A stretch of 64,000 bases of DNA from Aureimonas phyllosphaerae (GTDB taxonomy: Bacteria > Pseudomonadota > Alphaproteobacteria > Rhizobiales > Rhizobiaceae), in assembly GCF_900113065.1 (NCBI RefSeq), contig NZ_FOOA01000004.1, forward strand, positions 173,785-237,784, in the 5' to 3' direction. The notes under the pieces were generated by a model, which saw nothing but the letters and a program-made list of their open reading frames with translations, was not told where the DNA came from and searched no databases. Shown here one piece after another: positions 32,650 to 42,202 of this stretch. Positions within the stretch are counted from its first letter, which is position 1. Each line of letters opens with the position of its first letter. The position numbers were made by a program, and so were the translations under genes.

Positions 32650-33654
32650 TCAGGCGACGCCGATGCGCAGGAGGTCGTGGAGGTGGATGATGCCCACCGG
32701 CCTCTCGTTATCCACCACCATCAGCGCCGTGATGTTGGCACCGTTGATGATGTCGAGTGCCTTGGCCGCCAGCGTGTCGGGCCGGATGGTCTTGGGCGAG
32801 GGCGTCATCACCTCGTCCACCGTGCGCGACAGGAGGTCGGAGGCGAGGTGACGGCGCAGGTCGCCGTCGGTGACGATGCCGAGCAGCCGCCCGGCCTCGT
32901 CCACCACCGCGACGCAGCCGAAGCCCTTGCGCGAGATGGCGAGGATCGCCTCGCCCATCTTCGTGCCGCTCGCCACCAGCGGCAGCGCCTCGCCCTTGTG
33001 CATGACGTCGCCGACATGGCGAAGGCTCGCGCCGAGCTGGCCGCCGGGATGGAAGACGCGGAAGTCGCTGGGGCTGAAGCCCCGACGCTCCAGGAGCGCG
33101 ACGGCCAGCGCGTCGCCCAGCGCCAGTTGGAGCGTCGTCGAGGTCGTCGGCGCGAGGCCGTGCGGGCAGGCCTCGGTGACGCGCGGCAGCACGAGGCGCT
33201 CGTCGGCGGCCGAGCCGAGCGCCGAGGTCTCGCGCGAGGTGATGGCGATCAGCGGGATCCGGAAGCGCCGGGTGTAGGAGACGATGCCGGTGAGTTCGGC
33301 CGACTCGCCCGACCACGACATGGCGAGCACCGCGTCGTCGCGCCCGATCATGCCGAGATCGCCGTGATTGGCCTCGACCGGATGGACGAAGAAGGCCGGC
33401 GTGCCGGTGGAGGCGAAGGTCGCGGCGATCTTCGAGGCGACATGGCCGCTCTTGCCGATGCCGGTGACGACGAGGCGCCCGCGCACGCCGGCGATGAGGT
33501 CGAGGCTGCGCTCGAAGGCGGCGCCAAGATCGCCCGCCAGCGCGTCGGCGAGGAGCGACAGGCCCTCGGCCTCGGTGCGGACGGTGCGGATCGCCGATTG
33601 GGTGCCGGGGGTGGGGTCGGCGGCGAGCGGAAGAGCGTTCAGGGTCATTCGCAT
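32650..33654 (-). CDS. kdsD: KpsF/GutQ family arabinose-5-phosphate isomerase
   Basis: The 334-residue protein has an N-terminal SIS domain (VVTGIGKSGHVASKIAATFASTGTPAFFVHP, and MSWSGESAEL) and two C-terminal CBS domains (FGCVAVVDEAGRLLGIVTDGDLRRHL and ITALMVVDNERPVGIIHLHDLLR). It interconverts ribulose-5-P and arabinose-5-P, the first step of KDO synthesis for lipopolysaccharide or capsule. GGGAG serves as SD for the ATG at 33654; the ATG two codons on is an alternative. Divergent from the beta-barrel gene. Confidence 0.93.
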   Translation of the reverse strand: MRMTLNALPLAADPTPGTQSAIRTVRTEAEGLSLLADALAGDLGAAFERSLDLIAGVRGRLVVTGIGKSGHVASKIAATFASTGTPAFFVHPVEANHGDLGMIGRDDAVLAMSWSGESAELTGIVSYTRRFRIPLIAITSRETSALGSAADERLVLPRVTEACPHGLAPTTSTTLQLALGDALAVALLERRGFSPSDFRVFHPGGQLGASLRHVGDVMHKGEALPLVASGTKMGEAILAISRKGFGCVAVVDEAGRLLGIVTDGDLRRHLASDLLSRTVDEVMTPSPKTIRPDTLAAKALDIINGANITALMVVDNERPVGIIHLHDLLRIGVA

Positions 33655-33797
33655 CCCTTACTCCCGCGGCGCGGTACGCGCCAGCGCCCTCGCCCCACGT
33701 GCCGTTCGGTCAGCCCGGCTCCATGATGGGCGCCTACGAATCGAGACATCGATGCCCTCCGGCCGGCCGACGCGCTGCGCCCATCACCCGATCGGAC

Positions 33798-35552
33798 ATG
33801 ACGCCCCTCCTTCGCCCCCTCCTCGCCTCGCTGCTCCTGAGCGCCGGACCGGTCGCAGGACTTGCGCTGGCGCAGGATGCCGGCGACGGGCCCCCGATCC
33901 GCGGGCGTGCCGACGAGATGCGCCTGTCCGACACGGTGGACCTTCGCACGCAGACGCAGGATTCCCGCGAGCGCGAGGCGGTGCAGCCGCTCGATCCTGC
34001 GCAGCGCGAGCTGTCGAACGACCTCGACACCCCGCTCGCCGACCCGGCCGAAGCGCCGCCGCCTGCCCGGCCGGACGCCGACGCCGCCGATCCCGCCGAG
34101 GCGCTCGACCTCTTCGCCGGCCCGCCGGAGCCGCGCCGCGAGAACCTGCCGCAGTCGACGCGGCAGGCCGCTCCGGCCCAACCGGTCGATGCCGGCGTCC
34201 GGCCGGCGCGCGCCTCGCGCACGGGCGCCGCAGCCGCGCTCGACGGGATCGCTTCCGCCGACGCCGAGTTGGCCGCGGATGAAACGGAACTGCGCCCTGC
34301 CGCCGCCGACCTGCCGCCCAATCTGTTCCGCGCCGTCGGCCCTGTGCGCAGCCCGACGCAGGACACGCAGCTCGGCCGCCAGGGCGGTGCGGGCCTCGAC
34401 GACCTCCGCCGCGCCCTGCCCCGGACGCCAGACGACCCGTTCGCGCCGCTCGGCCTGCGGCTCGGCTCCTTCACGCTCTATTCCACGCTGGAGCAGAGCT
34501 TTGGCACGTCCGACAACCTGACCAACACGCTCGACGGGGTGCGAGGCGCGTTTTCCGAGACCTCCGGCTCGGTCCGCCTCCTCTCGAACTGGGACCGCCA
34601 CGAGGCGGAGATCAACGCGCTCGCAAGCTTCCGCCGCAACGATTCCGGGCCCTTGCAGGACGTTCCGCGGATCGACGTCGACGCGCGTCTTCGCCTCGAT
34701 ATGAGCCGCGACTGGACTGCGACGCTGCGCGGTGCGCTGCGCTTCGACCGCGACGATCCCCTGGTGAGCGGCCCGGCCACCGCGGAAGCGTCGACGCGCG
34801 ACATTCTTGCCTATTCCGCCGGCGCGACGCTCGCGCGCGATGTCGGCCGCCTCCACAACCAGCTCGACCTGTCGGCGGTGCGCGAGGACCGCGACGACGG
34901 GCTGTTCGACGGCGCCGTGCGCCGCCTCGACGACAGCTTCACCACCTGGAGCGTGGGCCTTCGGACCGGCTACGACGTGACGCCCGCGCTGCGCCCCTTC
35001 GTGTCGGCGAGCGTCGGACGACGGCTGTTCGACGAGACCCTTCTCGGCTCGCCCTCGCGCGACAGCCTCATCCCGGCGCTGCGCGGCGGGGTTGGCTTCG
35101 ACTGGGGCGAGAAGCTGTCGGGCGACGTCGCGGTCGGCTACGCCTGGAACGTGCCGGACGACGACCGGCTCGGCACGGAGGCGAGCCCGACCATCGACGC
35201 AAGGGTGAACTGGTCGCCGCGACGCGGCACCGATGTCCTTCTGCAGGCCGAGACGTTCTTTGAACCGGACACGTCGGGTCTGGCAACCTCGACGCTCTAC
35301 CAGGCTTCGCTCGGCCTTCGCCACCGCGCAACCGCGCGGATCGATCTCGAAGGGCGCCTGATCGTCGGCCTTCGCGACGGACCTGTGGCGGGCGACGAGA
35401 ACCTCTATGCGGCCGAAACGGGCCTCACCTACTGGCTGAGCCGATACCTCGCGGTGACCGCGCGCTACCGATACGACCGGTTCGATTCGCCGCTGCCGGG
35501 GCTCGACTACGACGCCAACACGTTCCGGCTCGGGGTGCGGCTCCAGCGCTGA
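33798..35552 (+). CDS. Outer-membrane beta-barrel protein (BBP2_2-type)
   Basis: The 584-residue protein has a signal peptide (LLASLLLSAGPVAGLALAQ). A Pro/Ala-rich disordered region to about residue 210 follows, and then a barrel domain of about 370 residues with alternating amphipathic strands. The barrel opens GSFTLYSTLEQSFGTSDNLT and ends YRYDRFDSPLPGLDYDANTFRLGVRLQ, the usual finish of the putative beta-barrel porin-2 family seen in Rhizobiales polysaccharide loci. The neighbours kdsD and galU are sugar-nucleotide genes, so an export role is possible but inferred. The ATG at 33798 begins the signal peptide. Confidence 0.85.
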   Translation: MTPLLRPLLASLLLSAGPVAGLALAQDAGDGPPIRGRADEMRLSDTVDLRTQTQDSREREAVQPLDPAQRELSNDLDTPLADPAEAPPPARPDADAADPAEALDLFAGPPEPRRENLPQSTRQAAPAQPVDAGVRPARASRTGAAAALDGIASADAELAADETELRPAAADLPPNLFRAVGPVRSPTQDTQLGRQGGAGLDDLRRALPRTPDDPFAPLGLRLGSFTLYSTLEQSFGTSDNLTNTLDGVRGAFSETSGSVRLLSNWDRHEAEINALASFRRNDSGPLQDVPRIDVDARLRLDMSRDWTATLRGALRFDRDDPLVSGPATAEASTRDILAYSAGATLARDVGRLHNQLDLSAVREDRDDGLFDGAVRRLDDSFTTWSVGLRTGYDVTPALRPFVSASVGRRLFDETLLGSPSRDSLIPALRGGVGFDWGEKLSGDVAVGYAWNVPDDDRLGTEASPTIDARVNWSPRRGTDVLLQAETFFEPDTSGLATSTLYQASLGLRHRATARIDLEGRLIVGLRDGPVAGDENLYAAETGLTYWLSRYLAVTARYRYDRFDSPLPGLDYDANTFRLGVRLQR

Positions 35553-35555
35553 GCA

Positions 35556-35586
35556 CGAAAAAGGGGCGCCCTGCGGCGCCCCTTTC
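35556..35586. terminator. Bidirectional terminator between beta-barrel gene and galU
   Basis: A 10-bp stem (AAGGGGCGCC / GGCGCCCCTT, loop CTGC) flanked by A and T runs, between convergent genes. Confidence 0.85.
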
Positions 35587-35610
35587 TCATATTCGGTGCT
35601 CGTGGAGCCC

Positions 35611-36528
35611 TTACTCGGCCGCCGTGCGCGGCGCAGTGCGGCGCTCTTCCGGCTCCACCGTGCGCATCAGCTCCTCGAGGTCGTCGAAGACCTTATGGCG
35701 GATGTCGTGGCGCCACAGGGCGAAGGCGACGTTGGCCTGGATGAAGCCTTCCTTGGAGCCGCAGTCGAAGGTGCGGCCGGCGAACGGGTAGGCGAAGAAA
35801 TCCTGCTGCTTGGCGAGTTTCAGCATGCCGTCGGTCAGCTGGATCTCGTTGCCCGCCCCCTTTTCCTGCGTCGACAGGATGTCGAAGATCTCGGGCTGCA
35901 GGATGTAGCGGCCGGAGATGAAGAAGTTCGAGGGCGCCTCGTCGGCCTTCGGCTTCTCGACCATGCCGTCAATGCGGAAGCCCGAACCGACCTCGGCGCC
36001 CTTGCCGACGATGCCGTACTTGTGGGTCTCGGCCGGATCGCACTGCTCCACCGAGATGACGTTGCCGCCGGTCTCCTCGTAGAGTTCGACCATCTTTTTC
36101 AGGCAGCCCTGCGTGTCCTGCATGATCATGTCGGGCAGGAGGAGGGCGAAGGGCTCGGGGCCGACGAGGTCGCGCGCGCACCAGACCGCGTGGCCGAGGC
36201 CGAGCGGGGCCTGCTGTCGCGTGAAGCTCGCGGTGCCGGGCGTCGGCTGCAGGCTGTCGAGGAGCTTCAGCTCGGTCTGCTTGTTGCGGTCGGTCAGCGT
36301 GTTCACGAGCTCGACCTGAATGTCGAAGTAGTCCTCGATCACGCCCTTGTTACGGCCCGTGACGAAGATCAGGTGCTCGATGCCCGCCTCGCGGGCCTCG
36401 TCCACGACGTACTGGATCACGGGGCGGTCGACGACCGTCAGCATCTCCTTGGGGATTGCCTTGGTGGCCGGCAGGAACCTCGTTCCAAGACCCGCCACCG
36501 GGAAGACGGCCTTCCTGACCTTGCGCAT
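35611..36528 (-). CDS. galU: UTP-glucose-1-phosphate uridylyltransferase
   Basis: The 305-residue enzyme makes UDP-glucose. It shows the nucleotidyltransferase start [63 protein letters not shown] and [14 protein letters not shown]-glucose feeds exopolysaccharide, LPS and glycolipids, including UDP-sulfoquinovose made by the SqdB encoded at 50.8 kb. AGGAAGGA precedes the ATG. Confidence 0.96.
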   Translation of the reverse strand: MRKVRKAVFPVAGLGTRFLPATKAIPKEMLTVVDRPVIQYVVDEAREAGIEHLIFVTGRNKGVIEDYFDIQVELVNTLTDRNKQTELKLLDSLQPTPGTASFTRQQAPLGLGHAVWCARDLVGPEPFALLLPDMIMQDTQGCLKKMVELYEETGGNVISVEQCDPAETHKYGIVGKGAEVGSGFRIDGMVEKPKADEAPSNFFISGRYILQPEIFDILSTQEKGAGNEIQLTDGMLKLAKQQDFFAYPFAGRTFDCGSKEGFIQANVAFALWRHDIRHKVFDDLEELMRTVEPEERRTAPRTAAE

Positions 36529-36655
36529 TCGTGATCCTTCCTGCCGGTTACGAGATCGTGACTATATGCCCGATCGAAACGTCGCGTCGAGCGAATCGCC
36601 CGCGAGCGCCGTGATTTCGCCCAAGAAGATGCTGATTAGATGACACCTCACACAT

Positions 36656-36669
36656 CGAAAAGCTTTTCG
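36656..36669. promoter_or_regulatory. 14-bp palindrome in the galU / transglycosylase intergenic region
   Basis: CGAAAAGCTTTTCG is a perfect palindrome, 88 bp before the transglycosylase start and 127 bp before galU on the other strand. It could be an operator; the regulator is unknown. Confidence 0.4.
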
Positions 36670-36756
36670 TGTCCGGACGTGGTAAAGGAAGCGTTCACAT
36701 CCGCCCTCTAGACTCGAGGCCCTCGCTAACGTTCTGTCCTTCCAAGGAGTAGACCC

Positions 36757-37980
36757 ATGCCTGGACCGATCCACAAGCGCCTCCTCAGCCTGTCCGCGGG
36801 CTGCCTCGCGCTCTTGGTCGCCACGGCCTCGACGCCCGCTCTCGCCGACGCCGGTTTCCGCAGCTGGATCTCCGGCTTCGAGAAGACGGCGGTGGCGAAC
36901 GGCATCAGCCGCAACACCTATCGCGCCGTGTTCGCGGGCGTCAGCGAGCCCGATCACGACGTGATCGAGAAGGCGCGCTTCCAGCCCGAGTTCCAGGACA
37001 AGATCTGGGACTATCTCGACAACCGCGTGAACGACGAGTCGGTCGCCGAGGGGCGCCGGATGCTGGTCGAGTACAAGCCCTGGCTCGACCGGATCGAGAA
37101 GCGCTTCGGCGTCGACCGGCACATCCTCCTCGCCATCTGGTCGATGGAATCGAACTACGGCCGCATCCTCGAGCGCGACGACGTGATGAAGAGCGTGCCG
37201 CAGGCGCTGGCGACGCTCGCCTACATGGATCCCAAGCGCGCCAAGTTCGCCCGCACGCAGCTTCTGGCGGCGCTGAAGATCGTGCAGGACGGCCACGTGA
37301 CGCCTAAGGGCCTCACCGGCTCCTGGGCCGGCGCGATGGGCCACACCCAGTTCATCCCGACGAGCTACCAGGCCTATGCCGTGGATATGGACGGCAACGG
37401 CCATCCCGACATCTGGAACTCGATCCCCGACGCGCTGGCGACCGCGGCCAACCTGCTCGCCAAGAACGGCTGGCAGACAGGCAAGAGCTGGGGCTACGAG
37501 GTCGTGGCGCCCGGCGGCTCGGCCGACATGCGCGGCTCCAACCGCAAGCTGTCGCAGTGGGCCGCGAGCGGGTTCAAGCGCGTCAGCGGTCGCGCCTTCC
37601 CGAACCCGGGCGACAACGCCAACCTCCTGATGCCGGCAGGAGCCTCGGGCCCGGCGTTCCTGATGACCAAGAACTTCTTCGTCATCAAGCGCTACAACAA
37701 CGCCGACAAGTACGCGCTCGGCGTCGGCCATCTCGCCGACCGGATCGCCGGCTACGGCGACTTCGCGCAGGCCTGGCCCCGTGGCTACACGCCCCTCTCG
37801 ATGGAGGAGCGCTACGAGGTTCAGCAGCGGCTGACCAACCACGGCCTCTACGACGGCAAGATCGACGGCAAGATCGGCTCGGGCTCGAAGGCCTCGATCA
37901 CGGCCTACCAGCGCCGGGCGGGCGTCGCCGAGGACGGCAACGCCTCGAAGGCCCTCCTCGACCTCCTGCGGAAGCACTGA
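36757..37980 (+). CDS. Lytic murein transglycosylase, MltB family, with peptidoglycan-binding domain
   Basis: The 407-residue periplasmic enzyme has a signal peptide (LSAGCLALLVATASTPALA). The MltB catalytic domain has Glu131 in WSMESNYG, the GSWAGAMGHTQFIPTSY motif and VDMDGNGHPDIWNS. A C-terminal PG_binding_1 domain follows (LTNHGLYDGKIDGKIGSGSKASITAYQ). It cleaves the MurNAc-GlcNAc bond to a 1,6-anhydro product. AAGGAG precedes the ATG. The DUF459 gene follows after 5 bp, making a probable envelope operon. Confidence 0.94.
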   Translation: MPGPIHKRLLSLSAGCLALLVATASTPALADAGFRSWISGFEKTAVANGISRNTYRAVFAGVSEPDHDVIEKARFQPEFQDKIWDYLDNRVNDESVAEGRRMLVEYKPWLDRIEKRFGVDRHILLAIWSMESNYGRILERDDVMKSVPQALATLAYMDPKRAKFARTQLLAALKIVQDGHVTPKGLTGSWAGAMGHTQFIPTSYQAYAVDMDGNGHPDIWNSIPDALATAANLLAKNGWQTGKSWGYEVVAPGGSADMRGSNRKLSQWAASGFKRVSGRAFPNPGDNANLLMPAGASGPAFLMTKNFFVIKRYNNADKYALGVGHLADRIAGYGDFAQAWPRGYTPLSMEERYEVQQRLTNHGLYDGKIDGKIGSGSKASITAYQRRAGVAEDGNASKALLDLLRKH

Positions 37981-37985
37981 GCATC

Positions 37986-39374
37986 ATGGCGGACACGATC
38001 CACGCGCGGGCGTCCCGCGCCTTCCTGTCCGCCATCCTGGCCCTTTGCGTCGTGGGCGCCGAGGCCTCGCACGCGCCGAGCGCCGAAGCCCAGCAGCGGC
38101 GCGGCCTCCTCGACATGCTGTTCGGCGGCGGGCGCACGGAAACGCGCCAGCCGCCGCAGCGCGTCGAGCAGCCGCCACAGCGTCGGCAGGTGAAGAAGGT
38201 CCGCAAGGCGAGGAACCCCGGCGCGTCGGCCCAGCGGCCGAAGGCCGGCAAGGCGCTCGCCGCCGCGGGCGGCGCCGCAGCTGCCGCGGCCGTCACCACC
38301 GCGCCGGTCGAGAAGAGCGAGACGGCGCGCACCGTTCTCGTCGTCGGCGACTTCATGGCCGGTTCGCTCGCCAAGGGGCTGGAAGAGGCCGTCTCGCAGA
38401 ACCGCGAGATCCGAGTCGTCTCCAAGGTCGACGGCTCCTCCGGCCTCGTTCGCGAGGATCATTTCAACTGGCCTTCCGAGATCGGCAAGACCATCGCCGA
38501 GACCAAGCCAGCCGTCGTGGTGGTGATGCTCGGGGCGAACGATCGGCAGGCGATCCGCGAGGCCGGGTCCTCGCTCGCCCTGCGCACCGCCGAATGGAGC
38601 GACCGCTACACGGCGCGCGTCGAGGCGCTGGCCTCGGCCGTGCGCGCGGCCGGCGCCTCGCTGGTCTGGGTCGGCGCCCTGCCCTTCGACGTCGATCGCG
38701 CCAGCGAGGACATGGTCTACTTCAACGACCTCTACCGGACCGCGGCCCTGAAGGCAGGCGGCGAGTTCGTCGACGTCTGGGGCGGCTTCACCGATGCCAA
38801 CGGCGCTTTCGTCGCGTCCGGGCCCGACATGGCCGGCCAGACGGCGCGCCTGCGCAATTCCGACGGCATCACCCTGACCGGCGCGGGCTCGGACAAGCTC
38901 GCCTACTTCGTCGAGAAGCCGGTCACGCGCATCTTGGGTCTCAGCGTCGACGATCTCGTGGCGAGCCTCGGATCGCAGCAGATGTCGGCTGCCGACCTGC
39001 CTTCGGCGGGCGACCTCGCCTCGGCCACGACCACCCCGCCCGTCAGCTTCTCCGACCCCAGCCTCGACGGCGGCGACAATCTCCTCGGCGGCGCGGTGGC
39101 ACCGGGCGTCAAGCCGCATGGCGACGCCAGCCCGCGCGCCAAGCTCGTCGTCGCCGGCGCGCCGATGGATCCGACCGAAGGTCGCGCCGATCATTTCAAC
39201 TGGACGGGCCGCAGCGGCGCGGTATCGCCGACGACGCAGGGCAATGCGATCGTCTTCCGCGGGTCGACGACGCTGGACGAGTTGCGCCGTCAGGCGAAGG
39301 ATGCCGGCGCACCGGAAACCGAGGGCGCAGCGGATGCCGCCGCGCGCAGCCTGCCCGATCCCACCCGGCCCTGA
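37986..39374 (+). CDS. DUF459 SGNH/GDSL-like periplasmic protein
   Basis: The 462-residue protein starts with a signal peptide (RAFLSAILALCVVGAEA). A basic, Gln/Arg-rich low-complexity region to about residue 115 follows, and then a DUF459 SGNH-type domain: TVLVVGDFMAGSLAKGLEEA, VVVVMLGANDRQAIRE, LVWVGALPFD and FVDVWGGFTD. Block I reads GDF where SGNH hydrolases have GDS with the catalytic serine, so esterase activity is in doubt; the GAND block is kept. The C-terminal 100 residues are low complexity. It lies 5 bp after the transglycosylase gene, suggesting a joint role in wall or surface-polymer handling. Confidence 0.85.
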   Translation: MADTIHARASRAFLSAILALCVVGAEASHAPSAEAQQRRGLLDMLFGGGRTETRQPPQRVEQPPQRRQVKKVRKARNPGASAQRPKAGKALAAAGGAAAAAAVTTAPVEKSETARTVLVVGDFMAGSLAKGLEEAVSQNREIRVVSKVDGSSGLVREDHFNWPSEIGKTIAETKPAVVVVMLGANDRQAIREAGSSLALRTAEWSDRYTARVEALASAVRAAGASLVWVGALPFDVDRASEDMVYFNDLYRTAALKAGGEFVDVWGGFTDANGAFVASGPDMAGQTARLRNSDGITLTGAGSDKLAYFVEKPVTRILGLSVDDLVASLGSQQMSAADLPSAGDLASATTTPPVSFSDPSLDGGDNLLGGAVAPGVKPHGDASPRAKLVVAGAPMDPTEGRADHFNWTGRSGAVSPTTQGNAIVFRGSTTLDELRRQAKDAGAPETEGAADAAARSLPDPTRP

Positions 39375-39378
39375 ACCG

Positions 39379-39843
39379 TCAGAGCGACAGGACGCCGAGC
39401 GCCGTCGCGGCCACCACGCCGTAACGCGCGAGCTTGCCGAGCCCGACGAGGGCGAGGAACGGCGCCCAGCGCACGCCGAGAAGACCCGCGACGAGCGTCA
39501 ACGCATCGCCCACCACCGGCACCCAGGCGAGAAGCAGCGACGGCAGCCCGAAGCGCTGGAACCAGCGACGGGACCGGGCGAGATGCCGTTCCGAGACAGG
39601 GAACCAGCGCGCGTCGCTCCGGTGCATTAGCCAGCGCCCGCAGGCCCAGTTGAAGAGGCTGCCGAGCGTGTTGCCAACGGTGGCGATCAGCACCAGGAGC
39701 ACCGGATCGAAGCCGCCCTTCAGGATCAGGGCGACGAGCAGCGCTTCCGACGAGCCGGGCAACAGCGTCGCCGACAGGAAGGCGGAGACGAAAAGGGCCC
39801 CCTGGACGACCAGGGGACCCGCATCCGGCAGAAGGTCGCTCAA
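39379..39843 (-). CDS. YqaA family (SNARE-associated/DedA-like) membrane protein
   Basis: The 154-residue protein has three or four hydrophobic segments: VVQGALFVSAFLSATLLPGSSEALLVALIL, PVLLVLIATVGNTLGSLFNWACGRWL, GLPSLLLAWVPVVGDALTLVAGLLG and a last one ending LGVLSL. The pattern LLPGSSE ... NTLGSLFNWACGR ... WVPVVGDALTLVAGLL is the YqaA/DedA-like core. The start is taken as TTG at 39843, 8 bp after the malate synthase stop. Function unknown; the family may handle lipids or ion balance. Confidence 0.85.
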   Translation of the reverse strand: MSDLLPDAGPLVVQGALFVSAFLSATLLPGSSEALLVALILKGGFDPVLLVLIATVGNTLGSLFNWACGRWLMHRSDARWFPVSERHLARSRRWFQRFGLPSLLLAWVPVVGDALTLVAGLLGVRWAPFLALVGLGKLARYGVVAATALGVLSL

Positions 39844-39851
39844 TCCGATTC

Positions 39852-42029
39852 TCAGGCGGCGCGCGCCGCCGCTTTTTTCTCCAGCCGGCGACGGTGGAGG
39901 ACCGGCTCGGTGTAGCCGTTCGGCTGCTCGCGGCCCTTCAGGACAAGTTCCAGCGCCGCCTGGAAGGCGATCGAACGGGCGGGATCGGTCGCCATCGGCT
40001 CGTAGGCCGGATCGCCGGCGTTCTGCTTGTCGACCACGGCCGCCATGCGCTTCATCGTCTCGACGACCTGCGCCTCTGTCACCACACCGTGGCGCAGCCA
40101 GTTGGCGATGTGCTGGGACGAGATGCGGCAGGTGGCACGGTCCTCCATCAGGCCGACATCGTGGATGTCGGGCACCTTGGAGCAGCCGACGCCCTGGTCG
40201 ACCCAGCGCACGACGTAGCCGAGGATGCCTTGCGCGTTGTTGTCGAGTTCTGCCTGCACGTCCTCCGGCGTCCAGTTCGGGCGAACGGCGACGGGGATCG
40301 TCAGGATATCCGCGAGCTCCGTGCGCGGATGGCCTTCGAGGCCGGCCTGCACCTTGGCGACCGAGATCTCGTGGTAGTGCGTCGCATGGAGCGTGGCGGC
40401 CGTCGGCGAGGGCACCCAGGCGGTGTTGGCGCCGGCCTTCGGGTGGCCGACCTTCTGCTCCAGCATCGCGGCCATCTTGTCGGGCATCGCCCACATGCCC
40501 TTGCCGATCTGGGCATGGCCCTTGAGACCGCAGGCGAGCCCGGTGTCGACGTTGCGGTCCTCGTAGGCCTTGATCCAGGTGGACGCCTTCATGTCGCCCT
40601 TGCGGATCATCGGTCCGAGTTCCATCGAGGTGTGCATCTCGTCGCCGGTTCGGTCGAGGAAGCCGGTGTTGATGAACACGACGCGTCGGCGTGCCCGGCG
40701 GATGCATTCCTTGAGGTTGACGGTGGTGCGCCGCTCCTCGTCCATGATGCCCATCTTCAAGGTGTCGGGCGCGAGGCCGAGCGCCGTCTCGACGCGAGAG
40801 AAGATCTCGTCGGCGAACTCCACCTCGTCCGGCCCGTGCATCTTCGGCTTCACGATGTAGACCGAGCCGGCGCGGCTGTTGCGCGGCCCGTCCGTCTTCT
40901 TGAGATCGTGCATCGCGATCAGCGAGGTGAACATCGCGTCGAGGATGCCCTCCGGCGCCTCGCGGCCATCGGGCAGAAGAACGGCCGGGTTGGTCATGAG
41001 ATGCCCGACATTGCGCACGAGCATCAGCGAACGGCCGGGCAAGGTCAGCGCCCCGCCGTCGGGCGTCGTGTAGTCGCGGTCGGGGTTGAGGCGGCGCGTC
41101 ATCGCGCGCCCACCCTTCTCGAAGGTCTCGGCGAGATCGCCCTTCATCAGGCCGAGCCAGTTGCGGTAGACCGCGACCTTGTCCTCGGCATCGACCGCGG
41201 CGACCGAATCCTCGCAGTCCTGGATCGTGGTGACGGCGCTTTCCAGCACGACGTCGGAGACGCCGGCGCGGTCGATCTTGCCGATCGGCGTCGAGGGATC
41301 GATCACCACTTCCGCGTGGAGGCCGTTGGTCGCAAGAAGGATCGCCTGCGGAGCGTCCGCCGCGCCGCGATAGCCCGCGAACTGCTCCGGCTTCGCCAAC
41401 GCGGTCTCGCGGCCGTCGAGGCGCACGACGAGCCGGCCTGCCGCAACGGTGAAGCCGGTGGCCTCATTCCAGGACGCGCCGTCGAGCGGCGCCGAGCGGT
41501 CGAGGAAATCGCGCACCCAGGCGACGACCTTGGCGCCGCGCGCCGGGTTGTAGTCCCGGCCGCGCGCGGCGCCCCCGTCTTCGGGGATGGCATCGGTGCC
41601 GTAGAGAGCGTCGTAGAGCGAGCCCCAGCGCGCGTTCGCCGCGTTCAGCGCGAAGCGCGCGTTGAGGACGGGCACGACGAGCTGCGGCCCGGCGATCGTC
41701 GCGATCTCCGGATCGACATTGGCGGTCTCGACCGAGAACGCCTCACCCTCCGGCACGATGTAGCCGATCTCGCGCAGCAACGCTTCGGCCTCCGCGCCGT
41801 CCACCGCCCGCCCCTGCCGCTCGGCGCACCAGCGGTCGATCCGCGCTTGCATGTCGTCGCGCACCTTCAGGAGCTCGCGGTTGCGCGGCGCGAGATCGGC
41901 GAGGATCTCGGCGAGCGAGCGCCAGAACGCATCGGCCTCGACGCCCGTGCCCGGCAGCGCCTCGCCCTCGACGAAGCTCTTCAGCGCGGAGGCGACCTTC
42001 AGGCCGTGGATCTCGACGGTTTCGGTCAT
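39852..42029 (-). CDS. glcB: Malate synthase G
   Basis: The 725-residue protein has the length of the G isoform. It condenses glyoxylate and acetyl-CoA to malate in the glyoxylate cycle or after glycolate oxidation. Motifs include [70 protein letters not shown], the catalytic-core [18 protein letters not shown] and [25 protein letters not shown] precedes the ATG. No isocitrate lyase gene is nearby. Confidence 0.97.
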   Translation of the reverse strand: MTETVEIHGLKVASALKSFVEGEALPGTGVEADAFWRSLAEILADLAPRNRELLKVRDDMQARIDRWCAERQGRAVDGAEAEALLREIGYIVPEGEAFSVETANVDPEIATIAGPQLVVPVLNARFALNAANARWGSLYDALYGTDAIPEDGGAARGRDYNPARGAKVVAWVRDFLDRSAPLDGASWNEATGFTVAAGRLVVRLDGRETALAKPEQFAGYRGAADAPQAILLATNGLHAEVVIDPSTPIGKIDRAGVSDVVLESAVTTIQDCEDSVAAVDAEDKVAVYRNWLGLMKGDLAETFEKGGRAMTRRLNPDRDYTTPDGGALTLPGRSLMLVRNVGHLMTNPAVLLPDGREAPEGILDAMFTSLIAMHDLKKTDGPRNSRAGSVYIVKPKMHGPDEVEFADEIFSRVETALGLAPDTLKMGIMDEERRTTVNLKECIRRARRRVVFINTGFLDRTGDEMHTSMELGPMIRKGDMKASTWIKAYEDRNVDTGLACGLKGHAQIGKGMWAMPDKMAAMLEQKVGHPKAGANTAWVPSPTAATLHATHYHEISVAKVQAGLEGHPRTELADILTIPVAVRPNWTPEDVQAELDNNAQGILGYVVRWVDQGVGCSKVPDIHDVGLMEDRATCRISSQHIANWLRHGVVTEAQVVETMKRMAAVVDKQNAGDPAYEPMATDPARSIAFQAALELVLKGREQPNGYTEPVLHRRRLEKKAAARAA

Positions 42030-42202
42030 GGCGCGGGGTTCCTCCAGTCAAGCAATGGTGTGTCCGGGTTTGGGGGATGGAAATACCTCTGTCAAACGGG
42101 ATGGGTAGGGAGCGGTCTCCAAGGGTTGCCAAAGCCGCCGCGTGCCGGGACACTCCGGCCCATTGCGAAGCGCCAGCCCGTTTTAGAGCGAAGGAGCCCT
42201 TG

